Assembly (NCBI GenBank): GCA_900538355.1
Contig: UPXS01000015.1
Location: forward strand, 1-45,318
Direction of reading: 5' to 3'
DNA from: an uncultured Veillonella sp.
GTDB taxonomy: Bacteria; Bacillota; Negativicutes; Veillonellales; Veillonellaceae
DNA: 45,318 bases
Positions 16,934-25,391 of the stretch are shown here, piece after piece. A program made the translations under genes and the position numbers. Every line of letters starts with the position of its first letter. Within the stretch, counting starts at the first letter, position 1. Under the pieces are notes generated by a model. That model was not told the DNA's origin. It worked only from the letters and a program-made list of their open reading frames with translations, and searched no databases.

Positions 16934-18355
16934 ATGGAAAGACTAGTAAAATTAGCCGTTATTGTGCTAATTCCAATTATCCTCTGGTTTACAACTCCAC
17001 CAGCAGGGCTTTCTGCGGAAGCGTGGCGCCTCTTAGGCTTCTACATTGCAGGTATCGTAGGTTTGATTTTAAAACCATACCCAATTCAAATTATTTTATT
17101 AGCTGTATTATCTGCTTCTGCATTATTCTTAGACAATGCAAAAGATATCTTGGTAGGTTATGGCTCCACAGCATTGTGGATGATCATCGCTGCGTTCTCC
17201 TTGAGTGTTGCCTTTGGTAAAACTGGCCTTGGTCACCGCGTTGCATACCATTTGATTAATGCATTCGGTTCTACTGTATTACGTCTTGGTTATGTAACAG
17301 CACTTCTTGATTTAGTATTATCTCCAGCGACACCTTCTAACACAGCACGTGCGGCTGGTATCGTATATCCAATTAACTTATCCATCGCTGAATCCATCGG
17401 TTCTTATCCTGGCGATACTGCCAAACGCGGTGGTTCCTTCATCTTGATGAATGGTTATTTCGTAACAAAAATTACATCCTTCATGTTCTTAACAGCAATG
17501 GCTCCTAACGTGTTGGCGTTGGACTTTGTTACTAAAATTACTGGTCTTACTATGAACTGGGTTGAATGGGCATTAGCATTGGCCTTACCTGGTCTTATTA
17601 TGTTGGTTTTTGTACCACTTGTAGGTTACTGGATTGATCGCCCTGAAGCAGTAAAAATTGACAATAAGAAATTAGCTGCTGATGGCCTTGCCAAATTAGG
17701 ACCTATGAAAATGTCTGAAAAAATCTTGGCTGTTGTATTCATTCTTGCTCTTCTTGGTTGGGCATGGCCTTCTATTGGATATTTTTTCCCAGCTATTGCT
17801 TTTGATTTGAGTCCTACAGCAGTAGCTTTAGTTGCTATGACTGTTGTGTTCTTTTCGGGTATCATCACTTGGGATGACATGGTTCAAACTAAAGCTGTTT
17901 GGAATACATTCATCTGGTTCGGTGCTATCCTTGGTTTATCCACTGCTTTAACAAAAGCTAAATTCTTTGCTTGGCTTGCAGCATTTATGCAAGCAAACTT
18001 GGCACTCGATGTATCTCCACTTGTAGTTGTATTAATTCTTTCTGCTATTAGCGTAGTCATTCGTTACTTATTCGCTTCCAGTACTGCATATATTGCATCT
18101 ATGCTTCCAGTATTCTTAACTGTAGGTATGGCAGCTGGTGTTAACCCTGTTATGTTTGGTTTAGTATTGCTTGCAACAAATGCGTTTGGTGGTCTTGTAA
18201 CTCACTACGGTGCATCTCCTGGTCCAATCATCTACTCTGCAGGTTACAATAACTTGAAAGATTGGTGGACTGCTGGTGCAATCTTAGCAGTATTGAGTTG
18301 GATTCTACTCTTTGTAGTAGGTATTCCTTGGTGGACTTTCATCGGTATGATTTAA
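16934..18355 (+). CDS. DASS-family di/tricarboxylate anion transporter (CitT-like)
   Basis: Inner-membrane carrier of 473 residues with about twelve helices. The divalent-anion:sodium symporter family signature is visible: SNT at residues 135-137 in SPATPSNTARAAG, and its internal counterpart SST at 382-384. Members exchange or co-transport citrate, succinate, tartrate or malate; in E. coli, CitT swaps citrate for succinate. Position directly before citDEF suggests citrate or a related acid as substrate. The ribosome site AAGAAAGGA precedes the ATG. Codon choice is strongly biased (GGT, GCT, AAA), as in the lyase genes. Whether it is an antiporter or a sodium symporter cannot be told. Confidence 0.88.
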   Translation: MERLVKLAVIVLIPIILWFTTPPAGLSAEAWRLLGFYIAGIVGLILKPYPIQIILLAVLSASALFLDNAKDILVGYGSTALWMIIAAFSLSVAFGKTGLGHRVAYHLINAFGSTVLRLGYVTALLDLVLSPATPSNTARAAGIVYPINLSIAESIGSYPGDTAKRGGSFILMNGYFVTKITSFMFLTAMAPNVLALDFVTKITGLTMNWVEWALALALPGLIMLVFVPLVGYWIDRPEAVKIDNKKLAADGLAKLGPMKMSEKILAVVFILALLGWAWPSIGYFFPAIAFDLSPTAVALVAMTVVFFSGIITWDDMVQTKAVWNTFIWFGAILGLSTALTKAKFFAWLAAFMQANLALDVSPLVVVLILSAISVVIRYLFASSTAYIASMLPVFLTVGMAAGVNPVMFGLVLLATNAFGGLVTHYGASPGPIIYSAGYNNLKDWWTAGAILAVLSWILLFVVGIPWWTFIGMI

Positions 18356-18390
18356 TCACCATGTAATTTTATAATCAACATTGTTTTAAC

Positions 18391-18429
18391 GGCACGGACC
18401 AGACATTCGCGACACGTCTGGTCTTTGCC
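18391..18429 (+). other. Hairpin between the transporter and citD
   Basis: GACCAGAC (18397-18404) pairs with GTCTGGTC (18416-18423), flanked by an outer GGCA/TGCC pair of arms. T-rich sequence starts several bases later, so it is not a clear terminator. It may be a partial terminator or an mRNA-processing or stability element. Confidence 0.45.
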
Positions 18430-18460
18430 ATTTGATATATTTTTAGTGAAAGGATGCAAC

Positions 18461-18730
18461 ATGGCACAATTAGTAAAAGCTGCACAAGCTGGCTTCGACG
18501 AAAAAAATGATGCATTAGTAACGGTTGAACCGATTGCTAGCGGTATCGAAATTGAATTAACATCCAAAGTTATCCGCCAATACGGAGATCAAATTAAATC
18601 CGTTGTTTTAAACACAGTTAAAGAAGCTGGTTTTGACGGCGTAAAAGTAATCGTACAAGATAAAAATGCTTGGGATTACACAATTAAAGCTCGCGTATTA
18701 GGCGCATTGGAAAGGGGGAGCAAAGCATAA
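18461..18730 (+). CDS. citD: Citrate lyase gamma subunit (CitD) lacking the prosthetic-group serine
   Basis: CitD is the small acyl carrier subunit of citrate lyase; its conserved serine (Ser14 in Klebsiella, motif GTLESSD) carries a phosphoribosyl-dephospho-CoA arm. This 89-residue protein aligns well over the body (VTVEPIASGIEIELTSKV, QYGDQIKSVV, KARVLGALERG), but the attachment motif reads GFDEKND at residues 11-17. The serine position is Lys15, and its neighbour is Asn16. The usual DKGALDC is also changed to DKNAWDY. The start at 18461 is fixed by AAAGGA 6 nt upstream and by homologous N-termini; upstream in-frame codons have no ribosome site. The stop overlaps the citE start (TAATG). Either the complex uses free CoA instead of a bound arm, or CitD is now structural only. 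No citC, citX or citG lies in the window. Confidence 0.85.
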   Translation: MAQLVKAAQAGFDEKNDALVTVEPIASGIEIELTSKVIRQYGDQIKSVVLNTVKEAGFDGVKVIVQDKNAWDYTIKARVLGALERGSKA

Positions 18731-19695
18731 TGGCTAACGATAAAACATTCCCAGAAGTTAAGACAAATCCATTAACAGAGGCTGCTAAAAAACGCTTGTC
18801 TCGTTCCATGATGTTCGTACCTGGTAATACACCTAAAATGATTAACAGTGCTGACATTCACGGCGCTGACTCCATCATGATCGATATCGAAGATTCCGTG
18901 CCTATTACAGAAAAAGATACAGCTCGTCTTTTAACTGCAGAAGCATTGAAATCTCGTAAATTCCGTGCAGAAACTGTTGTTCGTATCAACCATCCTACAC
19001 AAACTCCTTATGGCTATGACGATCTTGATGTAATCGTTCCAGCTAAACCTGATATGATTCGTTTACCTAAAACTGAAGACGTATCTGAAGTTGAAATCGT
19101 AGCGAAGAAAATTGAAGAAGTAGAAAAAGCTAATGGCTGGCCAGAAGGTACTATCAACATTATCGTAGCTATCGAATCCGTTCGTGGCTTGTACAATGTT
19201 CGCGAAATCTGCCATGGCCCTCGCGTAGTTGCTATCGCTCTTGGCGCTGAAGACTACCGTGCTGACCTTCGTACAGGTAAACATAAACCAGCTGTTGAAT
19301 TATTGTTCGCTCGTCAAACAATCCTTCACGCAGCACGTGAAGCAGGTATCCGCGTAATTGATACTGTATTCTCCGACGTGAAAGACCCACAAGGCTTCCG
19401 CGAAGAAGTTGAATTCATTAAAGCTTTGGGTTACGATGGCAAATCTTGTATCCACCCAAGCCAAATCAAAATTATCCACGAAGTATTCACTCCTGACGAA
19501 AAAGAAATCGCTCACTCCGTTAAGGTATTGAACAGCTACGCAGATGCATTGCGCAACAATAAAGGCGTAATCTCCGTAGATGGCAAAATGATCGATGGTC
19601 CTATCGTAGTACGTGCACAACGCGTAGTTGATAAAGCACGTGCAGCAGGAATTAAAGTTGAATTAGAGGAAGGAGCAGAATACGATGTTAAATAA
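18730..19695 (+). CDS. citE: Citrate lyase beta subunit (citryl-thioester lyase, CitE)
   Basis: CitE cleaves the citryl thioester to oxaloacetate and an acetyl thioester; it belongs to the CitE/malyl-CoA lyase TIM-barrel family. The 321 residues include the expected motifs: RSMMFVPGNTPKM near the start, DIEDSVPITEKD (metal-binding region), VRINHP, VAIESVRGLYN, ALGAEDYRADLRT and YDGKSCIHPSQI. It starts within the citD stop (TAATG), and its last codons overlap citF by 11 nt, so the three subunits are translationally coupled. The N-terminus is some 20 residues longer than in typical CitE. Confidence 0.92.
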   Translation: MANDKTFPEVKTNPLTEAAKKRLSRSMMFVPGNTPKMINSADIHGADSIMIDIEDSVPITEKDTARLLTAEALKSRKFRAETVVRINHPTQTPYGYDDLDVIVPAKPDMIRLPKTEDVSEVEIVAKKIEEVEKANGWPEGTINIIVAIESVRGLYNVREICHGPRVVAIALGAEDYRADLRTGKHKPAVELLFARQTILHAAREAGIRVIDTVFSDVKDPQGFREEVEFIKALGYDGKSCIHPSQIKIIHEVFTPDEKEIAHSVKVLNSYADALRNNKGVISVDGKMIDGPIVVRAQRVVDKARAAGIKVELEEGAEYDVK

Positions 19696-21232
19696 AGTAG
19701 GTCGCGATATCCCAACAAATATCCCAGCACTAGAAGGTCGCGAAGTATATCAAGGTGAATTCGCTATTGAACCTAAAGCTCATCGCGCAGGTAAACCTGT
19801 ACATATGAGCCGTGTTGGTACTAATAAAGTACTTGCTTCCATCGATGAAGCAATCGAAAAAGCTGGCGTAAAAGATGGTATGACATTATCCTTCCATCAT
19901 CACTTGCGCAATGGCGACTATGTAATGAAAATGGTTATGGAACGCGTTCAAGCAAAAGGCATTAAAGATATTACAATTGCGTCTTCTTCCTTGTCCCCAT
20001 GCCATGAATTCTTGGTAGAAATGATTCAAGATGGTACTGTAACAGCTATTGAAACATCTGGCTTGCGCGATCGTCTTGGTAAATTCTTAACACAAAATCC
20101 AGGCGTATTGAAACGCCCTGTAGTGATTCGCTCCCACGGTGGCCGTGCTCGTGCTATCGAATCTGGCGAAGTACATATCGACGTAGCTTTCATGGCTGCT
20201 CCTACAGCTGATCCACGTGGTAATGCTACTGGTCGTATGGGTAAATCCGCATGTGGTGCGCTTGGCTATGCTAAAGTTGACTCCCATTATGCTGATACAA
20301 CTGTTATTATCACAGATAACTTAGTTGACTATGTACACAACTATGCAATCCCTCAAACTGACGTAGATTATGTTGTTGAGGTTGAAAGCATTGGTGATCC
20401 AGAAGGTATTGCTTCTGGTGCGGTAGGTTTCACTAAAAACCCTATCCAAATTAAAATTGCTGAATTAGCTGGTGAATTCCTTGACCAAGCTGGCATCATT
20501 AAAGATGGTTTTGTATTCCAATTGGGCGCTGGTGGTGCTCCATTGACTGTGGCGAAATTCATCGCTGAAAAACTTCGCAAACGCGGTGAAGTAGGTGGCT
20601 TTGCTATCGGTGGTGCTACTGGTATCTTGACTGGTATGCTTGAAGAAGGTTTGATTCGTGCTATTTACGATACTCAAACATTCGATACAACTGCAGCAGC
20701 ATCCTTGGATAAAAACCCTGCACACATCGAAATGTCTGCTTCCATGTACGCTAACCCATGGACAGACTGCACTACAAACTACTTAGACGTAGTATTCCTT
20801 GGTGCTACTGAAATCGACCTTGATTTCAACGTAAACGTAATGACTGACTCCAACGGTGTATTGATGGGCGCTTCTGGCGGTCACTCCGATACAGCAGCAG
20901 GTGCTAAATGCACAGTTATTACTTGCCCATTGATCCGTGGCCGCTTGCCAATGATCCGTGACAAAGTAGCAACTGTAATTACACCAGGCTCCTCTGTTGA
21001 CGTACTTGTTACTGAATACGGTATCGCAATCAACCCAGCTCGCACTGATTTGATTGAACGCTTCAAAGATAGCAACTTGCCTATCTACACAATTGAAGAA
21101 TTACAACAATTAGCATTCGACTTAGTTGGTAAACCACAAGATATCCCTGTATCTGACAAAGACGAAGACATCGTGGCAATTGTAGAATACCGCGATGGCT
21201 CTATTATCGACGTGGTTCGCAAACCTCTATAA
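19685..21232 (+). CDS. citF: Citrate lyase alpha subunit (citrate CoA/ACP-transferase, CitF)
   Basis: CitF transfers the thioester carrier from acetate to citrate, the first half-reaction of citrate lyase. The 515-residue length is normal. Family motifs visible include LSFHHHLRNGDYV, IASSSLSPCHEF, ADPRGNATG, FVFQLGAGGAPL, and DFNVNVMTDSNGVLMGASGGHSDTAAG near the active-site region. AAGGAG lies about 9 nt before the ATG, inside the end of citE. Nothing appears degenerate, in contrast to citD. Isolated alpha subunits of known citrate lyases can use acetyl-CoA in place of the acyl carrier, which makes a carrier-free reaction conceivable here. Confidence 0.94.
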   Translation: MLNKVGRDIPTNIPALEGREVYQGEFAIEPKAHRAGKPVHMSRVGTNKVLASIDEAIEKAGVKDGMTLSFHHHLRNGDYVMKMVMERVQAKGIKDITIASSSLSPCHEFLVEMIQDGTVTAIETSGLRDRLGKFLTQNPGVLKRPVVIRSHGGRARAIESGEVHIDVAFMAAPTADPRGNATGRMGKSACGALGYAKVDSHYADTTVIITDNLVDYVHNYAIPQTDVDYVVEVESIGDPEGIASGAVGFTKNPIQIKIAELAGEFLDQAGIIKDGFVFQLGAGGAPLTVAKFIAEKLRKRGEVGGFAIGGATGILTGMLEEGLIRAIYDTQTFDTTAAASLDKNPAHIEMSASMYANPWTDCTTNYLDVVFLGATEIDLDFNVNVMTDSNGVLMGASGGHSDTAAGAKCTVITCPLIRGRLPMIRDKVATVITPGSSVDVLVTEYGIAINPARTDLIERFKDSNLPIYTIEELQQLAFDLVGKPQDIPVSDKDEDIVAIVEYRDGSIIDVVRKPL

Positions 21233-21241
21233 TTGAGTAGG

Positions 21242-21289
21242 GACTAGAGTTCGGTAGAAACCGTAACGGTTCCACCATCGTCTAAAGTC
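21242..21289 (+). other. Imperfect long hairpin after citF
   Basis: The two halves of this 48-nt segment are diverged inverted copies (GACT..AGAAACCG on the left, CGGTTCCACC..AGTC on the right). It has no T-run of its own and stands before the true terminator; it may protect the mRNA 3' end. Confidence 0.35.
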
Positions 21290-21309
21290 TCTCTCTGATT
21301 AGATAATAT

Positions 21310-21353
21310 AAAGACCCTCTTCATAGTTCTCGGACTCATGGAGAGGGTCTTTT
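21310..21353 (+). terminator. Terminator of the citrate lyase operon
   Basis: An 11-bp perfect stem, AAAGACCCTCT (21310-21320) with AGAGGGTCTTT (21342-21352), encloses a 21-nt loop and runs into T/A-rich sequence. Confidence 0.75.
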
Positions 21354-21395
21354 ATATATAATGTTGCTTGAGTAACTGTAGTACATATGGACATC

Positions 21396-21404
21396 TGATA
21401 TACT
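21396..21404 (+). promoter_or_regulatory. Extended -10 promoter for the DUF4261-cupin pair
   Basis: TGA-TATACT is an extended -10 about 50 bp before the start codon at 21456. No good -35 is present, as expected for extended -10 promoters. Confidence 0.5.
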
Positions 21405-21455
21405 ATAAGGTAACGAATGTATTTTATGTTACGTTTCAATTATAGGAGAGAGCAT

Positions 21456-22331
21456 ATGAGCCAAGTATTTAAACAGGATTTAACTGATACTTCCGTTCGT
21501 CCTGGCGGTTTGTTTTTCGTTGAGTTATTGATGCCAGAGCAGTGTGATATGCCTGATCGAGATACAATGGTAGAGGTATTCACAAAGCATTTAGGTCCTG
21601 TTGATTGCTTTAGTTATGGTGTTGAATCTGCTGGTTTTGCACCGCAGAATTATAAGGTTCATTATGAAGATAATGATGCCGATATTCCACCGACATTGAT
21701 GGTGACGAATTGTGAGAAAATCGACAAACCTGTACTAGATGATTTTGAGCGTAGTCAGGTGTGGGATTGTCCAAATGTAGACGAGTTGCTAGATGAGTAC
21801 CAATATAGAGTATTTGCTACCGATATGTTAGCTTCAGGCTTAGAGCCTAAAGAGCGAGCTGATATGTTAGTAAAATATGTAGATGCACTGCTAGAGCTAT
21901 ATCCATCTTGCAAGGCCGTTGTCTTTGGTCCTGCTCGAAAGTTCTTAAGTCGTGAAACAATTGAAAATCATTCAGATAAAGCAGTAACTCGGTTTATTTA
22001 TTATGCTGTAAATGTGCGCTATTTTAGCATTCAAGGTACCGAAGACATGATAGTTGATTCTCTAGGTATGAGTACCTTATTCTTGCCTGATGTTCAGTAT
22101 CACTTTCACGGTATGAATCCTGATGAGGTATTGAATCATGCATATAGTGTGTTGTATAATATTTTTGAGCACGACAATCCTATCGGTGATGGGGAAACGA
22201 TTGCCGGCTTAGAAAATGGAGATATGAGTCCAGACATCCAATGGAAGGTTCAATACGAGGATTCTTTAATCCAGCCCGTTCGAGAGGTTCTAGACATTAA
22301 TATGGGTGAATACGCATCTGGAACTCGGTAG
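21456..22331 (+). CDS. DUF4261-domain protein of unknown function
   Basis: A cytoplasmic protein of 291 residues. The C-terminal two thirds look like DUF4261: AVNVRYFSIQGTEDMIVDSLGMSTLFLPDVQYHFHG, then LYNIFEHDNPIGDGETI, and WKVQYEDSLIQPVREVLD. The biochemical role of this domain is unknown; members are widespread as single genes in Firmicutes and Proteobacteria. The frame extends 13 codons further upstream, but AGGAGAGAG directly before the second ATG fixes the start at 21456. It probably shares a transcript with the cupin gene 28 bp downstream. Confidence 0.72.
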   Translation: MSQVFKQDLTDTSVRPGGLFFVELLMPEQCDMPDRDTMVEVFTKHLGPVDCFSYGVESAGFAPQNYKVHYEDNDADIPPTLMVTNCEKIDKPVLDDFERSQVWDCPNVDELLDEYQYRVFATDMLASGLEPKERADMLVKYVDALLELYPSCKAVVFGPARKFLSRETIENHSDKAVTRFIYYAVNVRYFSIQGTEDMIVDSLGMSTLFLPDVQYHFHGMNPDEVLNHAYSVLYNIFEHDNPIGDGETIAGLENGDMSPDIQWKVQYEDSLIQPVREVLDINMGEYASGTR

Positions 22332-22359
22332 TTGTTAATCAATGAAAGGTGTGAGCATT

Positions 22360-22716
22360 ATGAGTGATCAACGTGTTTTTGATATGGAACTTGTGAAAGT
22401 TGAAAGTCTAGAGAAAGCTGTTAGAACACCATTTTATGAAACTGATTCCACAGGTGGTTCAGTATGGGTTATTAAACCTGGTCAAACCTTACCGAAACAT
22501 TACCATCATAACTCTGATGATATATGGGTTATATTGCAAGGCAAGGGGGTATTTTATCCAACACCTGATACAGAGGTGCCTTTTACAAAAGGGCAAGTTA
22601 TAGTATCTAAAAAGGGTGAATGTCATGGTGCAAAAAATACTGGGACAGAAGATATTATCTTTGTAAGTATCGTTGCTCCTGTGCCTGCTGATTATGATCC
22701 TGTTACTACAAATTAA
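22360..22716 (+). CDS. Single-domain cupin protein
   Basis: A small beta-barrel of 118 residues of the cupin_2 type. Motif 1 (PKHYHHNSDDIWVILQGKGVFYP) supplies two adjacent histidines and an acidic position, and motif 2 (GECHGAKNTG) supplies the third histidine, so a metal site is likely. Substrate unknown; small cupins of this kind can be isomerases, dioxygenases or sugar or ligand binders. AAAGGTG is 8 nt before the chosen ATG; an in-frame ATG six codons upstream (22342) has no ribosome site. Confidence 0.8.
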   Translation: MSDQRVFDMELVKVESLEKAVRTPFYETDSTGGSVWVIKPGQTLPKHYHHNSDDIWVILQGKGVFYPTPDTEVPFTKGQVIVSKKGECHGAKNTGTEDIIFVSIVAPVPADYDPVTTN

Positions 22717-22720
22717 TATG

Positions 22721-22785
22721 AAAGCACTTTATAGTATTTTGTTATCTTATAATGGAGACAGCATTATACTATAAAGTGCTTTTTT
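22721..22785 (+). terminator. Terminator after the cupin gene
   Basis: A 17-bp perfect stem (22721-22737 with 22766-22782) with a 28-nt loop ends in a T-run. The arms read AAAGCACTTTATAGTAT and its complement. Confidence 0.85.
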
Positions 22786-22889
22786 ATTTTATACAGTCAC
22801 TCTTTGTGAATATACCTTTTCTATTTTCAGATGCTATCTTTTTGATTTCGCTATTCCTATTTGTTATTTCTATATTCTATATAATTCCA

Positions 22890-22941
22890 TTGACAGAGGA
22901 CTTTTGTTTTCTTAAGATAATAAGGTATGTAATATCTTAAG
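22890..22941 (+). promoter_or_regulatory. MFS transporter promoter with overlapping inverted-repeat operator
   Basis: A consensus -35 TTGACA (22890-22895) is followed at 17 bp by TAAGAT (22913-22918). A perfect 9-bp inverted repeat, CTTAAGATA (22911-22919) and TATCTTAAG (22933-22941) with a 13-bp spacer, covers the -10 and the expected start site. A repressor bound there would block transcription. Confidence 0.55.
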
Positions 22942-22958
22942 TAGTAGAAAGGAATTAT

Positions 22959-24272
22959 ATGAACTCATCTACACCAGAGCCTCAAAGTGGGGCCATCGAT
23001 TTTAAGGACTTTACGACGCGGCGTATGCTCCATGTAGTCCTGCCATTATTTATTGTTTCTATTATTGCCTTTTTGGACCGTGTAAACATTGCCTATGCAG
23101 GCTTGACCATGAAGGAGAATTTACCATGGTTGACACCAGAGGTATTTGGTATGGGGGCTGGCATATTCTTTATTGGCTATGTTTTATTTGAAGTCCCTGC
23201 ATCTCTAATCGCTGCGCGTTGTAATGCTATGCATTGGGTGGCGCGTATTATGTTTAGTTGGGGTCTCGTATGTATTCTTATGACAACGATGACTACAGAA
23301 TTGGAGTTTTATATCTATCGCTTCCTCCTTGGTCTATGTGAAGCCTCTTTATATCCTGTAATTTATTCATTATTGATTCCAAATTGGTTCTTGCCAAAGG
23401 AACGTGCAAAGGCGATCTCCTTGATGTTAACATCTTTATTGTTCTCTAATATCATTGGCGGTCCATTGGCAGGTATCTTACTTGATACAACATTCTTTGG
23501 CCTTCATGGCTGGCGCACACTCTTTATCGTTGAAGCTATTCCTGCTGTAATTTTTGCGTTCATTTTCGCATTCTGGATGAAAGAACGTCCAGATCATGCG
23601 TCTTGGGTAACGGATGCAGAAAAAGCGTATATTAAGGCTGAACTTGAAAAAGAAGAGCAACAAAAGCAAGCTGTAAAGAAATATACTACATGGCAAGCTT
23701 TAAAAGATCCCAAAGTATTGCGTTTAGCGTTAATTTACTTCTTATGGGTTATTGGCTTCTGGGGCTTTAGCTTCTGGATGCCTCAAGTGCTTAAAAGCCT
23801 ATCTGGTTGGCCACCAAGTGTTGTAGCATGGTCTATTGCGATTCCCATGTCTGCTGCATTACTGGTACAAGTATATTGTGGTTACTCCTCTGAAAAGCGC
23901 AATGAAAAACGTTGGCATGTTGCTACTACATTGTTCATTGGTACTATTGGCTTCTTAGCAACACCACATAGTCCGTCCCCAGAAATTAGCTTATTCTTTA
24001 TCTGCTTAACTGCTGTAGGCGTTTACGGTGGTATGGGTGTATGGTGGACAATGCCAACAACCTTCTTATCCGGTGCTGCTGCGGCGGGTGCGATGGGTCT
24101 CATTAACTCCTCTGGTAACATGGGGGGCTGGGTAGGTCCTTACATGCTTGGTTTCATCAATGGTCATACAGGTAGCTTTACTTACGGTTACTATGTAATG
24201 GGTGCTTGTATGTTCCTTGCAGCGCTCTTGATTTTGACATTACCAAAATCTATGGAACACAAAGACGACTAA
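22959..24272 (+). CDS. MFS transporter, anion:cation symporter (ACS) family
   Basis: 437 residues with twelve predicted helices in two halves. The N-terminal signature AFLDRVNIAYAGLTM in helix 1, the GYVLFEVPASLIAAR motif and RFLLGLCEASLYPVI match the ACS family, which takes up organic anions such as tartrate, hexuronates, phthalate or nicotinate. A charged central loop at about 210-240 (KAELEKEEQQKQ) separates the halves. The exact substrate cannot be read. AGAAAGGA precedes the ATG. The gene stands alone between terminators, with its own regulated promoter. Confidence 0.85.
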   Translation: MNSSTPEPQSGAIDFKDFTTRRMLHVVLPLFIVSIIAFLDRVNIAYAGLTMKENLPWLTPEVFGMGAGIFFIGYVLFEVPASLIAARCNAMHWVARIMFSWGLVCILMTTMTTELEFYIYRFLLGLCEASLYPVIYSLLIPNWFLPKERAKAISLMLTSLLFSNIIGGPLAGILLDTTFFGLHGWRTLFIVEAIPAVIFAFIFAFWMKERPDHASWVTDAEKAYIKAELEKEEQQKQAVKKYTTWQALKDPKVLRLALIYFLWVIGFWGFSFWMPQVLKSLSGWPPSVVAWSIAIPMSAALLVQVYCGYSSEKRNEKRWHVATTLFIGTIGFLATPHSPSPEISLFFICLTAVGVYGGMGVWWTMPTTFLSGAAAAGAMGLINSSGNMGGWVGPYMLGFINGHTGSFTYGYYVMGACMFLAALLILTLPKSMEHKDD

Positions 24273-24297
24273 GTTAAATATTAAAATTACAAATTTA

Positions 24298-24358
24298 AAA
24301 GAGCTATATTTTTTATTCTTTTCTATGACGGATATTGAATAAATATATAGCTCTTTTT
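24298..24358 (+). terminator. Terminator after the MFS gene
   Basis: AAAGAGCTATAT.. and ..ATATAGCTCTTT form a long stem of about 20 bp with one small imperfection, followed by T-rich sequence. Confidence 0.8.
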
Positions 24359-24360
24359 CT

Positions 24361-24389
24361 TTTAGTAAATATATTGTTTTATGTATAAT
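24361..24389 (+). promoter_or_regulatory. Promoter of the secreted-protein gene
   Basis: TTTAGT (24361-24366), a 17-bp spacer and TATAAT (24384-24389) give a start near 24396, with GAGAGAGGA before the ATG at 24429. Confidence 0.5.
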
Positions 24390-24428
24390 AAGAGTAATGT
24401 AATCTACAGTAAATAGAGAGAGGATACT

Positions 24429-25325
24429 ATGTATAGAACGTTATTATTAGCAACTGTATTAACAACTTTCACAATAGGTGTATCTGTAAGTGCCATATCA
24501 TTACATGATCCGACGGGTGAAGGTAGAGCTGCCTTTGAGAAAATTGCAGTGTACAACCGTGACGTTGTTAAAGTTTCAGGTCCTTATGATTCATGGGAGT
24601 TAGCTGTTAAGAATTTAGGGCGCGCTAAATATATTAGTGATTTAGAACAACATAAGACGATAGATAAATTACAGAGTCAATTGAAGCCTATGTTAGGCAA
24701 CTATTATGTATCAGCTTATTACGTAGATTCTAATATCCTTACTCATGACGAGGGTACTATTAAAATCAAATCGACTACTGATGCGGTAGGTGAAAGTAAA
24801 TATATTGTAGAGTATAAAACACAAGAGCATTATATTGATTCAACCTTATGGAATCCCTTTGTGGAAAAAATTATTACAGTAGCAGATCCGATTATTTCCT
24901 ATGAGAATCAGTATGGCTCAGGGAAACTTATAGCTGTGACGGCATTTGGATATCAAGAGGATGTTCAAGGTTTTCCGGATAAGGGCCTTATAGCCGCGAA
25001 TAAAGCGTATAAGGCTGCAGAAGATGCATTGGTTAGTAGAGTAACGGAGTTAGGCTGGGTTGATACATCTCGTGAAGCAGAGTTGCGAGATTATTTACAT
25101 ACAAATGATGGTGTTCATAAGGGGTACACTTTGGATGCTATGGGCTTTGGTGTTATGGCTCAAAAAGATCTATTTCTTTATATAGATGATAAAGGTAATT
25201 TCCATCATAGGCACTATTCTGTTGTGAGTGAATGGGAAAAATCTTATAATAAAAACTTTACATTATATAAGTACATTCCCCTAGATAAAAAGATAAAATC
25301 TATTACTGTAGTTCAAACGGATTAA
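24429..25325 (+). CDS. Secreted or periplasmic protein of unknown function
   Basis: 298 residues with a clear signal peptide (1-22, ending VSVSA) and no lipobox or further membrane helix, so the mature protein is probably periplasmic. No known domain is recognised. The mature part mixes helical segments (NKAYKAAEDALVSRVTELGW) with beta-rich stretches; a repeated theme of Tyr/His-rich strands near the end (FHHRHYSVVSEW) is visible. Monocistronic, bounded by its own promoter and a bidirectional terminator shared with the converging gene pair. Confidence 0.65.
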   Translation: MYRTLLLATVLTTFTIGVSVSAISLHDPTGEGRAAFEKIAVYNRDVVKVSGPYDSWELAVKNLGRAKYISDLEQHKTIDKLQSQLKPMLGNYYVSAYYVDSNILTHDEGTIKIKSTTDAVGESKYIVEYKTQEHYIDSTLWNPFVEKIITVADPIISYENQYGSGKLIAVTAFGYQEDVQGFPDKGLIAANKAYKAAEDALVSRVTELGWVDTSREAELRDYLHTNDGVHKGYTLDAMGFGVMAQKDLFLYIDDKGNFHHRHYSVVSEWEKSYNKNFTLYKYIPLDKKIKSITVVQTD

Positions 25326-25338
25326 GACAGATATAATA

Positions 25339-25389
25339 AAAAGCCAGATACAAGGTAAATACTATTTAGTATTATTGTATCTGGCTTTT
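25339..25389. terminator. Bidirectional terminator between converging genes
   Basis: A 15-bp perfect stem, AAAAGCCAGATACAA (25339-25353) with TTGTATCTGGCTTTT (25375-25389), has a small AATACT/AGTATT hairpin in its loop. A-run on the left and T-run on the right let it serve both strands. Confidence 0.85.
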
Positions 25390-25391
25390 AT

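Noticed and set aside
22752..22940. 62-codon hydrophobic frame after the cupin gene
   Set aside because: It starts inside the loop of the cupin terminator, has no ribosome site and runs through the MFS promoter; its hydrophobicity reflects T-rich DNA.
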